Positions 20,201-31,000 of a stretch of DNA of 64,000 bases are shown here, piece after piece. The position numbers and the translations under genes are program-made. The notes beneath the pieces are model-generated. The model was not told the DNA's origin, did not search any database, and was given only the letters and a program-made list of their open reading frames with translations. Position 1 is the first letter of the stretch. Every line of letters begins with the position of its first letter. The DNA comes from Campylorhamphus procurvoides (lineage: Eukaryota > Chordata > Aves > Passeriformes > Dendrocolaptidae), in assembly GCA_013396655.1 (NCBI GenBank), contig WBMV01000262.1, positions 12,689 through 76,688 on the forward strand, written 5' to 3'.

Positions 20201-23200
20201 CTCTGACCACATTTCCCCTGACTGGAGCAGCAGCACCCTTGGTGCCCCTGTTGGATTTCCACACAGGTGTTCATCCTGGAGTCAGGTTGGTACCTACACT
20301 TTCTCTACTTGCCAGAAGGTGTTACCACTCAGCTCCTCAGGTCTTGGTGTTCCAGAGGTTATGCTCAGACCATCTCCTACTGCCCCATCATCAGGGATAG
20401 AGGCTGCAAGGAGACTGCAGTGAAGCAACTGCTTCCCTGCCACAGAAAGGGCTCCACCTCATTCTCCAGATTCACTCCCTGGGGCAGTCCCCATGTTTCG
20501 CAGGGTTCCCACTTTTCCATTTCCATGGCACTATGTGATGAAGTCCAGCCAGACCTTCTCCTTCTATCAGCTATGGCTCTGGACTCTGAGCAGGCAGTGT
20601 CCCCACCACAGGAGTCAGAGCCACTGCTGAGCCCTCTGAGCCCAGTGCTGTCTGCACCCAGTTGGTGCCACTGCCAGAGCTGTGTCCCACTGGGGCAGGT
20701 TCTCCCCCAGACCCCTGGAGCACAGTCCCTCCTCCAGGGAGCCCTGCACTGGGCTGGGCAGGTGTGGTTGGTGTAGGTGGTGAGAGCCCAGGTGAGTGCA
20801 GGTACCATGCAGTCACCTCATGCTGTGTCCCCACAGCCACCCTCACTGCTCCTCTCTGCTGACAAGGGCTAGTGCAGGCACCTCACAGCCCTGCAGCAGG
20901 TAAAATGGGGCTGTAGGAAGGACTTTGGTCCCAGGGGCTGCAGCTCCCAGCCCCCTGGGCAGCCCCTTCCCATGCCCAGGTGCTGCAGCCCAGATGTCCG
21001 AGAGCCCCTGCGGGGCTGGACCCGAGTCCAGTACTGGCCTACACCTGGCACATCCTGGAGCAGGACGGGAGGGCAAGGTGGGGTTTGTGTCAGGAGGGCT
21101 TGGTCCTGTGGGCTCAGATCCCACTGGTGGAGGTTGGTGTGGGCTGCTCCTCACTCCTGCCAGTGAACGGGAGCCACCTCTGAAAGTCCCTCCCAGGGCC
21201 CCTGCAGGGTTAAAAGCTTCTGCACTCACAGCAGAGGACACATAGGCTTCTCCTCCTGCAGGTAAGACAAAACAGCACCTGGGATGTGTGGCACAGGACA
21301 GAACCTGGGGATACAGGCAGTGTTTCCCTCTTACCAAGGGCCAGGTGCCATCCACTCCCTGGTCGTGGAGGTGAGGGGGATGAGAAGGCAGACCCTCACT
21401 GGGTCCCTGTCACACACTGCTGGGAGAGACTATGGTGCTGGTCCCCAGGTTCCTGGGTGCTCTGAGCAGGCTGTAGCTGCTCCTGCTGCCTCCAAAGGAG
21501 CCACACAATCCTTTCCAAGAGAAATTAATCCCATGCTGTTGTATGCTCCAGGGTACCTGCACTGCTCACCTGAGTGTGCATGGGATGCAGGACTTGGTGA
21601 GGAGCCACATCCTCCTGTAGGAGCACCTTCCCATGGTGTGTATGAGCCTATCTGTGCTCCTGCAGGAGGAAGAGTGACAAAATGGTCCCCAAAGTGCTGT
21701 GAAAAGGTCTCCTGCTTCAGGGAGTGCACCAGAGCAGAGCCTGGTCTTGGGCTCCTGTGCCACTGTCATGCTTGTTGAGGGTCCCTCCCAACTGCTGGGG
21801 GGAAGGACAGGACCCTCCCTGATACTGGTGGCATCTGTGCTCCCTCTCTGCTCTCCTACAGCCTTTCTGGCCTCTGTTGAAGAATATGTTGATCTGGGCA
21901 ATTATTTGAGAGCTTGCCTGGGCAGAGGTTTCCCAGCCTGGCACATCCTGGATGGAGTGACAAGTTCAGATGTCACTGTGCCAGGAAAGGAAGAACTCAT
22001 CTTCTGACTGAACACTTTCCTCTCAATGTTATTATTTTTTTTTTACAGTTGAAAAACTGTTAAGTGAAAGAGAAATTAATTAGAATTCAGTTCTGCTTCT
22101 GCTTAGTAAACCCTGGTATTGCTTGCTACCAGTGCACAGGGAGAAAATACCCTCCAACAGGGCAGTCTTCAGCTGGGAGAGGAAGACCTGAAAGTTATGA
22201 ATTAGACAGTTGACACTGGAGCAATTCCAACAGGGAAAAAAAAGCACAATTTTTAACATTGCTTTGAAAGTTTCCTGTGGAAAATTGTTACAAGAAACTA
22301 ATTCCCAACAGAAGTGGTGAATTCTCCAGCACTTATTATTCAAAAGCCATGATTGATGCCATAGGTGCTTTGGACAGAGAAATCAAAACCAGATTAATAG
22401 GTGTAAAGCAAGGAAACTAACCTCAGTTGATAAAAATACATCTATAAAGGGGAAGGGAATGCTTTTTTTTTTTTTTTTTGCTGTGTCTTTGCCCCTCAAA
22501 GCACGTGGCCCTACCTGTGGGGTCTGTGGCACAGGCAGTGGGCAGCAGCAGCAGTCCTGGCCACGAGCACCCATCATGTGCCATCTCCATCAGCTCTTGG
22601 CTGAGGTTCTGAGCTGTAACTGCTTCCACGTGCCTCCTTCCATTTGATGTAGTGATCACAGCTCCATGTGCCAGTGAGCAAACCCCTTGTGTCAGGGTGA
22701 AAATTGATGGAACAAAAGGTCGGGAGGGCCAGGCCAGGAGATCCCTGATAGCTTAAATTTGCCTGTGGCTCAACAAACCCCATGTGGTGAGTTGCCCTTT
22801 GTTGGAATTTGTGCTTTTGTAAATGGAACCCCTGTTTTGTGAGTGCTGGTTATTGCAGAGCAGGAGACAGGACAAATTAAAAAAAGATCTTTATAACTGG
22901 TGCAAGGTGATGCCACATCCCCAGCCCAGGGCTGGGGAAGAGCAAGCTTAGTGGCTGTGGCATGTAGGGAATGCTGTGGCCTGTCCAGTGGCAGGGAAGC
23001 TTGTAGTGACCAAAACTGCAGCCAGGAGGGAGAGAGACGTGCTTGGAATACTGATCAAGACCAGGGGCTGGACTGGCAGGGGACCCCAGGATGGTCCCTG
23101 GGTGGATGCCCCCTGCTCTTGGATTTCTCTGTGTTTCTCCTGCAGTCAGATACCCAACACTGGACAGCAGCTCTCTGGACTCCAAAATCACGGTGTCTGT

Positions 23201-23375
23201 GACATCCCAACACAGGAATCTTTCAACCACTATGAAGGTAGGACCAGAGCCATCCCTCCAGTGACTCCCTTGCTTTGGGAGTGGCTGTGCTCCAATCCCC
23301 TGCATCACAGTCACCCCTTCTCTCCACACTGCTCACTTTTGCCCAAAGACTGATCCAGCTGGCCCCCTGGCAGGG
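17291..23375. other. Intergenic, no gene recognised
   Basis: Six kilobases between NME6 and the olfactory receptor. Open frames up to about 210 codons occur (for example 19759-20400 and 20267-20776, plus strand), but none has domain motifs, coiled coil or consistent splice structure. There is a poly-T tract at 22464-22480 and a CA/TCACAG-rich patch at 20090-20175. Parts may be diverged transposable elements. Confidence 0.5.
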
Positions 23376-24314
23376 ATGAACGAGACTCAGGTAACGGAGT
23401 TTGTGCTCCTGGGCTTTTCCCACGTCCGGCCCTTCCTCTTTGCTCTCTTCCTGGCCATTTACCTGACCACACTGCTGGGGAACTCTGCAATACTCACCCT
23501 CGTGTCCCTGGATCCCCATCTCCACAGCCCCATGTACTTCTTTCTCAGTCAGCTGTCCTGCCTGGACCTTTGCTACTCATCAGTGACAGTGCCCAAGATC
23601 CTGGCGAACAGCCTGCGCCCACGGGCGACCATCTCCTACGGTGGGTGCCTGGCACAGATGTTCTTCCTCATGGGCTGTGCGGGGGCTGAGTGTTCCCTGC
23701 TGGTGGTCATGGCTTATGACCGGTACGTGGCCATCTGCCAGCCCCTGCGCTACAGCCTGGCCATGAGCCCTGGTGTCTGCGTGGCTGCCACCGCCGGCTG
23801 CTGGCTCTGGGGGCTGCTGGACTCGGCCCTGCACACCCTCCTGGCCACCCGGCTCTCCTTCTGCGGGGCTGCCCAGCTCCAGCACATCTTGTGTGACGTG
23901 CCACCGCTGCTGGGGGCTGCCTGCAGCAACACCCGCCCCAACGAGCTGGCTCTGCACGCCTCCAGTGTCTTCGTGGGCCTCGGCCCCTTCCTGCTCATCA
24001 TCGTGTCCTACCTTTGCATCCTGGCCGCCGTCCTCAGGATGCCCCTGGCCACCAGCAAGCACAAGGCCCTCTCCACCTGCTCTGCCCACCTGCTCGTGGT
24101 CGCCCTGTACTTCCTGACGGCCAACCTGAACTACAACCGGCCCAGCTCCGGCTCCTCGCCAGCAGCTGACACCCTGGTGTCCACGCTGTTCTGCATCGTC
24201 ACGCCCATGCTGAACCCCCTCATCTACAGTTTCCGCAACCAGGAGGTGTGGGGAGCTCTGCGGAGGGCTCTGCGGGCACGGGGCACGCTGGGCAACCCAG
24301 GCAGCAGTGCCTGA
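23376..24314 (+). CDS. Olfactory receptor, class II, intact
   Basis: Single-exon seven-transmembrane odorant receptor of 312 residues, in the plasma membrane of olfactory neurons, signalling through G-olf. All hallmarks are present: an N-glycosylation site near the N terminus (NET, residue 2), LLGN in TM1 (34-36), HSPMYFFLS (50-58), a conserved Cys at 91, MAYDRYVAIC at the end of TM3 (112-121), Cys residues in the second extracellular loop (FCGA...LCDVPPLL), KALSTCSAHL in TM6 and PMLNPLIYSFRNQEV in TM7. Length and motifs are complete, so it is likely functional. The PHLHSPMYFFL motif marks a class II receptor; I cannot name the family. It is very GC-rich at third codon positions. It stands alone here with no other receptor in 64 kb. 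Confidence 0.95.
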   Translation: MNETQVTEFVLLGFSHVRPFLFALFLAIYLTTLLGNSAILTLVSLDPHLHSPMYFFLSQLSCLDLCYSSVTVPKILANSLRPRATISYGGCLAQMFFLMGCAGAECSLLVVMAYDRYVAICQPLRYSLAMSPGVCVAATAGCWLWGLLDSALHTLLATRLSFCGAAQLQHILCDVPPLLGAACSNTRPNELALHASSVFVGLGPFLLIIVSYLCILAAVLRMPLATSKHKALSTCSAHLLVVALYFLTANLNYNRPSSGSSPAADTLVSTLFCIVTPMLNPLIYSFRNQEVWGALRRALRARGTLGNPGSSA

Positions 24315-25700
24315 GCTGTGCCAGGGCTGTGGCAGGACAGGCTGCCAGCACAGCCCTGGCACTGCAGGGTCCCTCTGTGGGACAAGGCTTGGGGCTCCCT
24401 GCCCAGGCAGCGGGCACACTGCCACCACTCCTCTTACCCTCGGCACATCACTGATGACAGAATGGCAAAATCAAGTCAGGAACAAGGTCCAGGACTCTGT
24501 CTTTATTTTGCAGGTGCCACGTGCTGTGCCAGGGAACTCTGCAAAGGGCCATCTCATGTGGTGCCAGACACAAGCTGGCCCCAAGCACAGCCATGAGCTC
24601 TGCTTTGGGGCTGCCCAAGGTGTGGAGCCAGGCCCTGTGTGGGACAAGGGCAGTGCCTTGGACTGCAAACCCTGGCCTTGGGCAGAGGGGCTGTCACACC
24701 ATTTGCCTTGCCCATTTGCCTTGGCTCTGAGTCAGGTGTCTGCTGGGTTTCCCTGCGCTGCCAGGGCAGCTCTGCAGAGCTCTGTACATCAGCACAGCAG
24801 TTTGCACAGGCTGCCCATGGCCTCAGTGCCAGGGTCAAACAGGGAGCTCCCAGCACCAAGCTGTGATGGCACTGAAGTGCTCACCAGAAATGCTTTGCTT
24901 TATGGCCAGGAAAACCTCACTGTGCAGCTGCTGTGAGTGGTGTTGCACAGGCAGATCAAACCTGCAGTCACATGGCTGGAAGGGGCCCAAACATACCCCT
25001 ACACAGCTCAGTTACCAAGAGATACCCAGCAACATGCAGTCTGTTCCCAAAGAAACCCACTGGAGAGTCAGAACCAGGACCAGGAGGCACATGGCTTGTT
25101 GGGAGCAGTTTGCCAGTTCTTAGTGTTGATTCTATCCTTCAGGGAAAGAAATGTTTCTGTAACCCAGCTGTTGGGTTGGGCTGTTGCTTCTACCCAGACA
25201 GGCTGTGAGTGCCTCAGTCCTCCTTGCTCTATGCCCTTCTGGATGCTAAAATGTCCTTGAAACACTCCCAGTTCCGTGTCACTGGGCATGTCAGAGTCTG
25301 CCTGAAGAACCCCTTTCTGGAGAGCCCCTGGAAAGGGACAGCAGGAAACACAGGGGGAACTACACAAGTCAAAAAGACTGGGGAAGTTCCCTCAGAGAAA
25401 AAAAGAAATAAAAAATACTTCAGTCAAACAAAAATCCCAAAGCCAAGCAACCAAAAACCCAAATCAGAAACTTTTAGAAAAGTTACATTAAACTGACAGT
25501 TTTTAATCTGAATTCCAACGCACCTTTCCCACAATGGACAGACACAGCCTGTGGGTCTTCCCAGAATCAAACACTGAGCAGGAATGCTGCAATCCTGGCC
25601 ACGTAGTACAGGCTTGGTCAGCTGCTGGGTGCTCCAGAATCCACCCATGAACCACTGAACTCTAAAGCTTTAGTGTCACAGTGGGACCTGCTGCTGGCAG
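24315..25700. other. Intergenic, no gene recognised
   Basis: Sequence 3' of the receptor. Only short unrecognised open frames; an A-rich patch at 25395-25460. Confidence 0.5.
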
Positions 25701-25714
25701 GTGTTCTCTCACAG

Positions 25715-26235
25715 CCCCCCAGGTGAGCTCCCAGATCTCTTCAGGTGTGGTCCCAGATCTCAGGTGAGCTCCCCCAGCCCCTCAGGTGTGGTCCCAGATC
25801 TCCTCAGGTGAGCTCCCAGATCTCCTCAGGTGTGGTCCCAGATCTCCTCAGGTGAGCTCCCAGATCTCCTCAGGTGTGNNNNNNNNNNNNNNNNNNNNNN
25901 NNNNNNNNNNNNNNNNNNNNNNNNNNNNNNNNNNNNNNNNNNNNNNNNNNNNNNNNNNNNNNNNNNNNNNNNNNNNNNNNNNNNNNNNNNNNNNNNNNNN
26001 NNNNNNNNNNNNNNNNNNNNNNNNNNNNNNNNNNNNNNNNNNNNNNNNNNNNNNNNNNNNNNNNNNNNNNNNNCACAGCCCCTCAGGTGTGCTCCCAGAT
26101 CTCAGGTGTGCTCCCACAGCCCCCCAGGTGTGCTCCCACAGCCCCCCAGGTGAGCTCCCAGGTCTCAGGTGAGCTCCCACAGCCCCCCAGGTGAGCTCCC
26201 AGGTCTCAGGTGAGCTCCCACAGCCCCTCAGGTGC
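25715..26235. repeat. 22-bp minisatellite (CAGGTGAGCTCCCAGATCTC type) with a 195-N gap
   Basis: Units of about 22 bases alternate between CAGGTGAGCTCCCAGATCTC and CAGGTGTGGTCCCAGATCTC on the left, giving a 44-base higher-order period at 25795-25878. On the right they change to CAGGTGTGCTCCCACAGCCC and CAGGTGAGCTCCCACAGCCC types. The N run 25879-26073 falls inside the array, so the true length is unknown. Confidence 0.92.
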
Positions 26236-26535
26236 TGTCCTGATCAGCTGTCTGCAGTTTATTTCTGCTGTGATGGGACCTGCCTCCCCCAGCAGAACAA
26301 CTCCCACAGCTAAGCATCAGCCTGGGGTGTCCTGGCTCAAGGGAGGGCTTTGCTTTGCATTCTCGAAAACTGTTTTAAGCAATAAAATGTTTCCTCCTGT
26401 TCTGCTTCCTACCTGCTCGGCCTTTTCCCCACACCCACGATGAAAAGTCAGGGGCCTTTTCCTGAGCCCCCAGCAGTCAGAGGGCACAGGAGCTGTCACA
26501 GAATCACGGTCTGAACTAGAGCAGAGCAGAAGCCA

Positions 26536-26541
26536 TTTATT
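26536..26541 (-). terminator. HCLS1 polyadenylation signal AATAAA
   Basis: TTTATT on the plus strand, i.e. AATAAA on the minus strand, about 580 bases after the HCLS1 stop codon. It is the first good signal in that direction and implies a 3' untranslated region of about 600 bases. Confidence 0.65.
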
Positions 26542-27119
26542 GCTGAAGCTGTGATGGAGGGCACAGCCCCCAGGGACAGACACACCTGTGCCCAAAAGGG
26601 GCACACAGACCACAGTCACATTTCTCTGCTCTGTACTGCAAACATGGCTCATCCTGCAAATGGAAACCCTTCCTGGCAACAGGGGCAAATTTGGCTTTCC
26701 CAGTGCTTTTTTCCTTGGAATGAGATCTAGGGCTACAGCAACTGAGAAAGGTCTGACAGCTCCCATCTCTTCTGCTTTGCCTGGACCAGAGTTGGTGTTT
26801 CTGTGCTGGAATTGGGAACTGTGCCATTGGGAACAGGACACACTCCTGCAGGCTTGCTGGCTGACAGGGGGGGCAGCCTGTGCAGAAGAGGCACTTTATA
26901 TCACGGTCATAAGCTCTTAAACCATTCCCATCTGGAAGAGGATGGTAACCAAAATCCTCTTGGGCACAAGATAGAACATTCCCTCAGACACTGCCAGTTT
27001 GCTCCTTGGTAGTTCTCTGTGAACACACCAGGCTGAGCCAAATGAAGCTGATAAGATGGAAGAGGCTGAAGCAGAGAGAGGCAGAAGTTTGGAAGGCAGT
27101 AACTTGCACAGTGCTCCTT

Positions 27120-28095
27120 TCACTGCAGAAGCTTCACATAATTGGCTGGGAAGAGGCCGACTCTGCCGTGGCACTGCCCCCGCCACCAGCCTTCGTCCAC
27201 CATCTGGATGTGTGTGATTGTGTCATCAGGATCAAAAGAAATCTCATCATCTCCCTCTGCAAAAATTGTCCAGAAAAGACAGACAGTCACAATGCATAGA
27301 GAACCCTAAAGAGAGCCAGTTCACACCCCTCTTCCCACCTCCCCATGGCAATAGAAGACAGAACAAGCACATTGATAACCCCCAAGAGTTCACCCAACCC
27401 CCACCAAACAGCACAGATAACACAGATGAGCAAGACCTTGCAGGTGAAAGGTGAAGTTTCTCTGTTCCTGTCCTGGTTCTGGCCAGGACAGGGTTAATAT
27501 TTTGCAGTAGCCCAGGGGGACATGGCCAGGACACTGAGGTTGTTATGTACCACCTCACATCATTGCTGGGGCAGGGAAAAGGACTCTCTTCTTGTGGGGA
27601 GGAGGGGTGTCCTTCCATTTGAGAAAATGTGGTGGAGGGAGCTGTCCAGTAATGTCTATTACTGAGTGTTTTTCTGTGTGAATAATTTCTTTTCTTAAAC
27701 CTTTTGTTATTAATATTGTTGCTGTTACTGTTTGTTTTCTTCTGTCATGGCTGTTTCCAGTAAATTGTTCTTATCTCAACCCATGATTTTTAGCCTTTGG
27801 GCCTCCAGCTGGAGGGGGAGCAGTGCATGAGTTTCTTTAGTGGGACTACCTAATTGGAGGATACTATTCCTAAACCACAACAGTTCCCAAGTCAGGTCTC
27901 ATTCTGCTTCCTATAAGGAAGAAATTGAAACACCCAAGCCCCAATCTTTGCTCCACTGCTGATGGTGGGAACACCCCTGTCCCCTGGCCAGCACCCTCCC
28001 CACAGCCCTGAGGGCACACCCACCTCCTTGGTAATCGTAGAGAGCCACTGCACAGGTCCCAGGGCCCTGCCCCTCACAGGCACTGCCCACGTTCC
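27120..28095 (-). CDS. HCLS1: HCLS1 SH3-domain exons
   Basis: Exon 28095-28024 encodes a short linker then AVALYDYQG. Exon 27256-27120 completes the SH3 domain with [18 protein letters not shown] and [12 protein letters not shown], then TGA at 27122-27120. The intron between them holds a solo LTR. Confidence 0.95.
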
Positions 28096-31000
28096 CTGCA
28101 GAGCACAGGATGGACACGTGAAACAGAGAATGAGGCAGCCACACAGCTCTGCTCAGTGACATCCAGGGATGTCAACAGGGACAGGTGTACCACAGCCCAC
28201 AGCAAGGTGCAACTTCCCTCCCCTTCTGCAAGGAGAGTGGGGTCCTGATTCTTCTTGTTCCTCTCCCAAGAAAAAAGGCTGTGCATAACTTCAGCCTCTC
28301 CACTTGCCATCTTCAGTACCAGCAAAGCTGCAGCTGAGGCACTGACAGGAGCTCATGCAGTTTGCTCCTGTGCTTGAAGGAAGGCTCTCCACACTCCTCA
28401 CACCAGAAGACCCCACCAGAGAAGTCTCAGGAACACTAACTGTGTGAGCAATGGGCTGAACCAGAGGCACACCCAGGCCCCAGGGCACCACTGGCAGCCA
28501 CTTGTCAGGATAATTCAGCAAGAGCATCAGTGCACATCCAGCTTCTCCTGAGCCCACAGCTGCCCCCCAGTCCTCCTTCCCAGGTCCTGCTCTACCAAAT
28601 ACTGTAGACGTGTTGCCTGGCCCAGCATTCCATGTAGCCCATCTGCACCTTGGGGCTGGGCAGGGGAGCAGATGACAACCAAGTTCCCATCATCAGGAGA
28701 TGCTACCCCAACCACAGTAGACTTCAGGATACAAATTCCCTCTAGACTCTGCACCCTACATCCAGGGAAGTGAGTGGACAGGTACAAGCTCTCCAAGATG
28801 TGGGCTCTTCTATCAGTACTCACCCAGGTGGGGCTGGCTCTGGCTGTGCTCCTGAGGAAGGATCACCTCATAGTCTTCTCCTCCATCTTCCCCAAGGTCA
28901 TAGATGGCTTCTGGCTTTCCCAGTGGGGCTGGCAGCTCCTCATAGTCAGCACCTCCACTGGTACCATCACAGTAGTCAGAGGGCTCTGGCAGCTCCTCAT
29001 AGTCTCCACCAACATCCAAACTTTCACTGTAGATAGGCTGATCCTGGCTGGGAATGTTGCACAGCTCTGTGCCCATACCTGCTGGCCGTGGTGGCAAAGT
29101 GGGTGGTGCTTCCTCATCCTCCCTTTTGGCCTCCTGCCACAAGGTGAGAAAGTGACAAGAAAGTCACTGCCAATGGACCTACCACAGGCAGCTCTTTCCT
29201 GACTCCCAGCACCTGCCACAAGGCAGCCCCTTTATTGCTGCAGAACTCAAATGGAGCATCATCCTCTACACACCAGGGAAACAGCTCAGCCACTTGGGCT
29301 GTGCTGAACTGGCACCTGTGATTGCTCTGGAGATGCTCAGGGCTCATGTGTTTGAACCTCTGTTTATACTGCACTACAGGCCACAGTACTGCCACTGCAC
29401 TGCTGCACTTCCTGAGCTGTCCCTTGGGGTGCTGTGCAGCCCCAGCCCCATCCCAGTGCTGCCCTTCATCCTTCCAGAGCCTCTCACACAATGTGGCTGC
29501 ACTCTACATCTTCCTGCAAGGCTGCCCATGGAGCACAGCCCCTCTCAGGTGCAATCCCCTCTGCCTGCTCCCCTTCCTGCCTCTCCCAGGCTGCCTTGGT
29601 ACCTGCTCTGCTGATGTGGGCTGGTCTCCACCAGTGCTCCTGGGCACATGTGCTGGCATGATGGCAGGGGCTGTCCCAGTGTGCCCCTTCCCTCTCGCTG
29701 GGATTTCCTGCTGGAGAAAAGCCATCAGATCCTTTGAATGAGTACAGAGAAATGGCTGATCCCATTCCCAACAGAGCAATTCAGAACATTTTCCTCTACC
29801 TAGAATCTGTTCCAGCTCCTACAAACCTGCTCTAGGCCTGGGCACTGGCAGGCTGGTGACAATGGTGGGGCAGCCCAGAAGGGGAACATGTTGAGAGGGC
29901 TTCACTGTGAGCCTCACCCTGCCCTCTGAGAGCAGGAACAGCACCAGGTGTAAGGGCAGGCCAGCACAGGGGCTGGATGCCATCTGCAGTTTACTGGAGT
30001 ACACCCCACACACAGACTGCTGGAAGGGCAGTGCTGAGGAGGAGTGACCACAGTTTGACAAGCAGCAGAGGCAAAAGGAGCTGAGGCCAAAGCACAGAGC
30101 CCACAGCTGAGTGCAGGTACACTCTGATCTGTGTGCTGAAGAGGAAAGTCCAGTGACAACTGTGAAGCTCAGCAGCTGCCCCTGGCAGATGCAGGGAAGC
30201 AGTTTAGGCAAGAGCTTGCTCTAAAGACATCATCTGGAAGGACACAGAGCTGCATGGCCCTGAGGAAAAGTCTGCTCCATGAGCCTCTGAGGGCATGGCA
30301 GAAGAGCCAGGCTCACCTGCCCCCGAGGTGCTGGGCACTGCTGGGGCTGCCTCCTGCTCTCCTCCTCCACTGCCCTGGCCATGTGTTCAAACCGTGCCCG
30401 CAGGCTGCTGGTGCCACTGGAGGATCCTGTGAGGAGAGAGCCCATTGAGCCAGCCCCACAGCTCCCTCCCACCACCCCAAGCAGGCAGGAGAAACCCAGA
30501 CCTCCACCCCTTCCAGAGAAACTTGCAAGTCAACCACCTTTGTCCTGCCCCCCAGCAGAGACTAAAACCCCATCCCATCCACCAGCATGCTGACATGGAG
30601 GGACCATAAGGCCCACGGCTTCCCAAGTCCAGGGCTGGCACTCAGGTGTCTCACCTGCCTCCAGGGGGCTTGTTTTCACATAGGAGGATGTGGGAGCTGC
30701 CATTTCATCAAAGCCAGCAGCACTCTGCAGGAGGAAGCGAAAGAATTGTCCAGCTTCTTGGGCAAGGCCAGGGCTGGGTTTGGCTACTGGTGAGAGCAAG
30801 CTTTGTTCCTAGGTGTGTCTGTCCTCACCTGAATACCTCCCCTGAGCCAGAGGAGGCTGCTGGCTGCAGTCCCCTCTCCTGATGCCTCCCTTCCTCTCTG
30901 CATCCTGCTTCCCAGACCCACAGCCCTGACTTTTAGCAAGTGCTCATCTGATTTCACGTTTTCTGCCATGTACAGGATGTGCCTTTTGTCAATGCCCCTC

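Noticed and set aside
19759..20776. Long open frames of 213 and 169 codons
   Set aside because: No motif, no conserved start context and no splice structure; composition is as in surrounding intergenic DNA.
23580..24446. 288-codon minus-strand frame opposite the olfactory receptor
   Set aside because: It is the shadow of the GC-rich receptor coding strand and has no recognisable protein features.
25715..26235. CRISPR-like array
   Set aside because: Units are contiguous with no unique spacers and the context is a vertebrate genome; it is a minisatellite.
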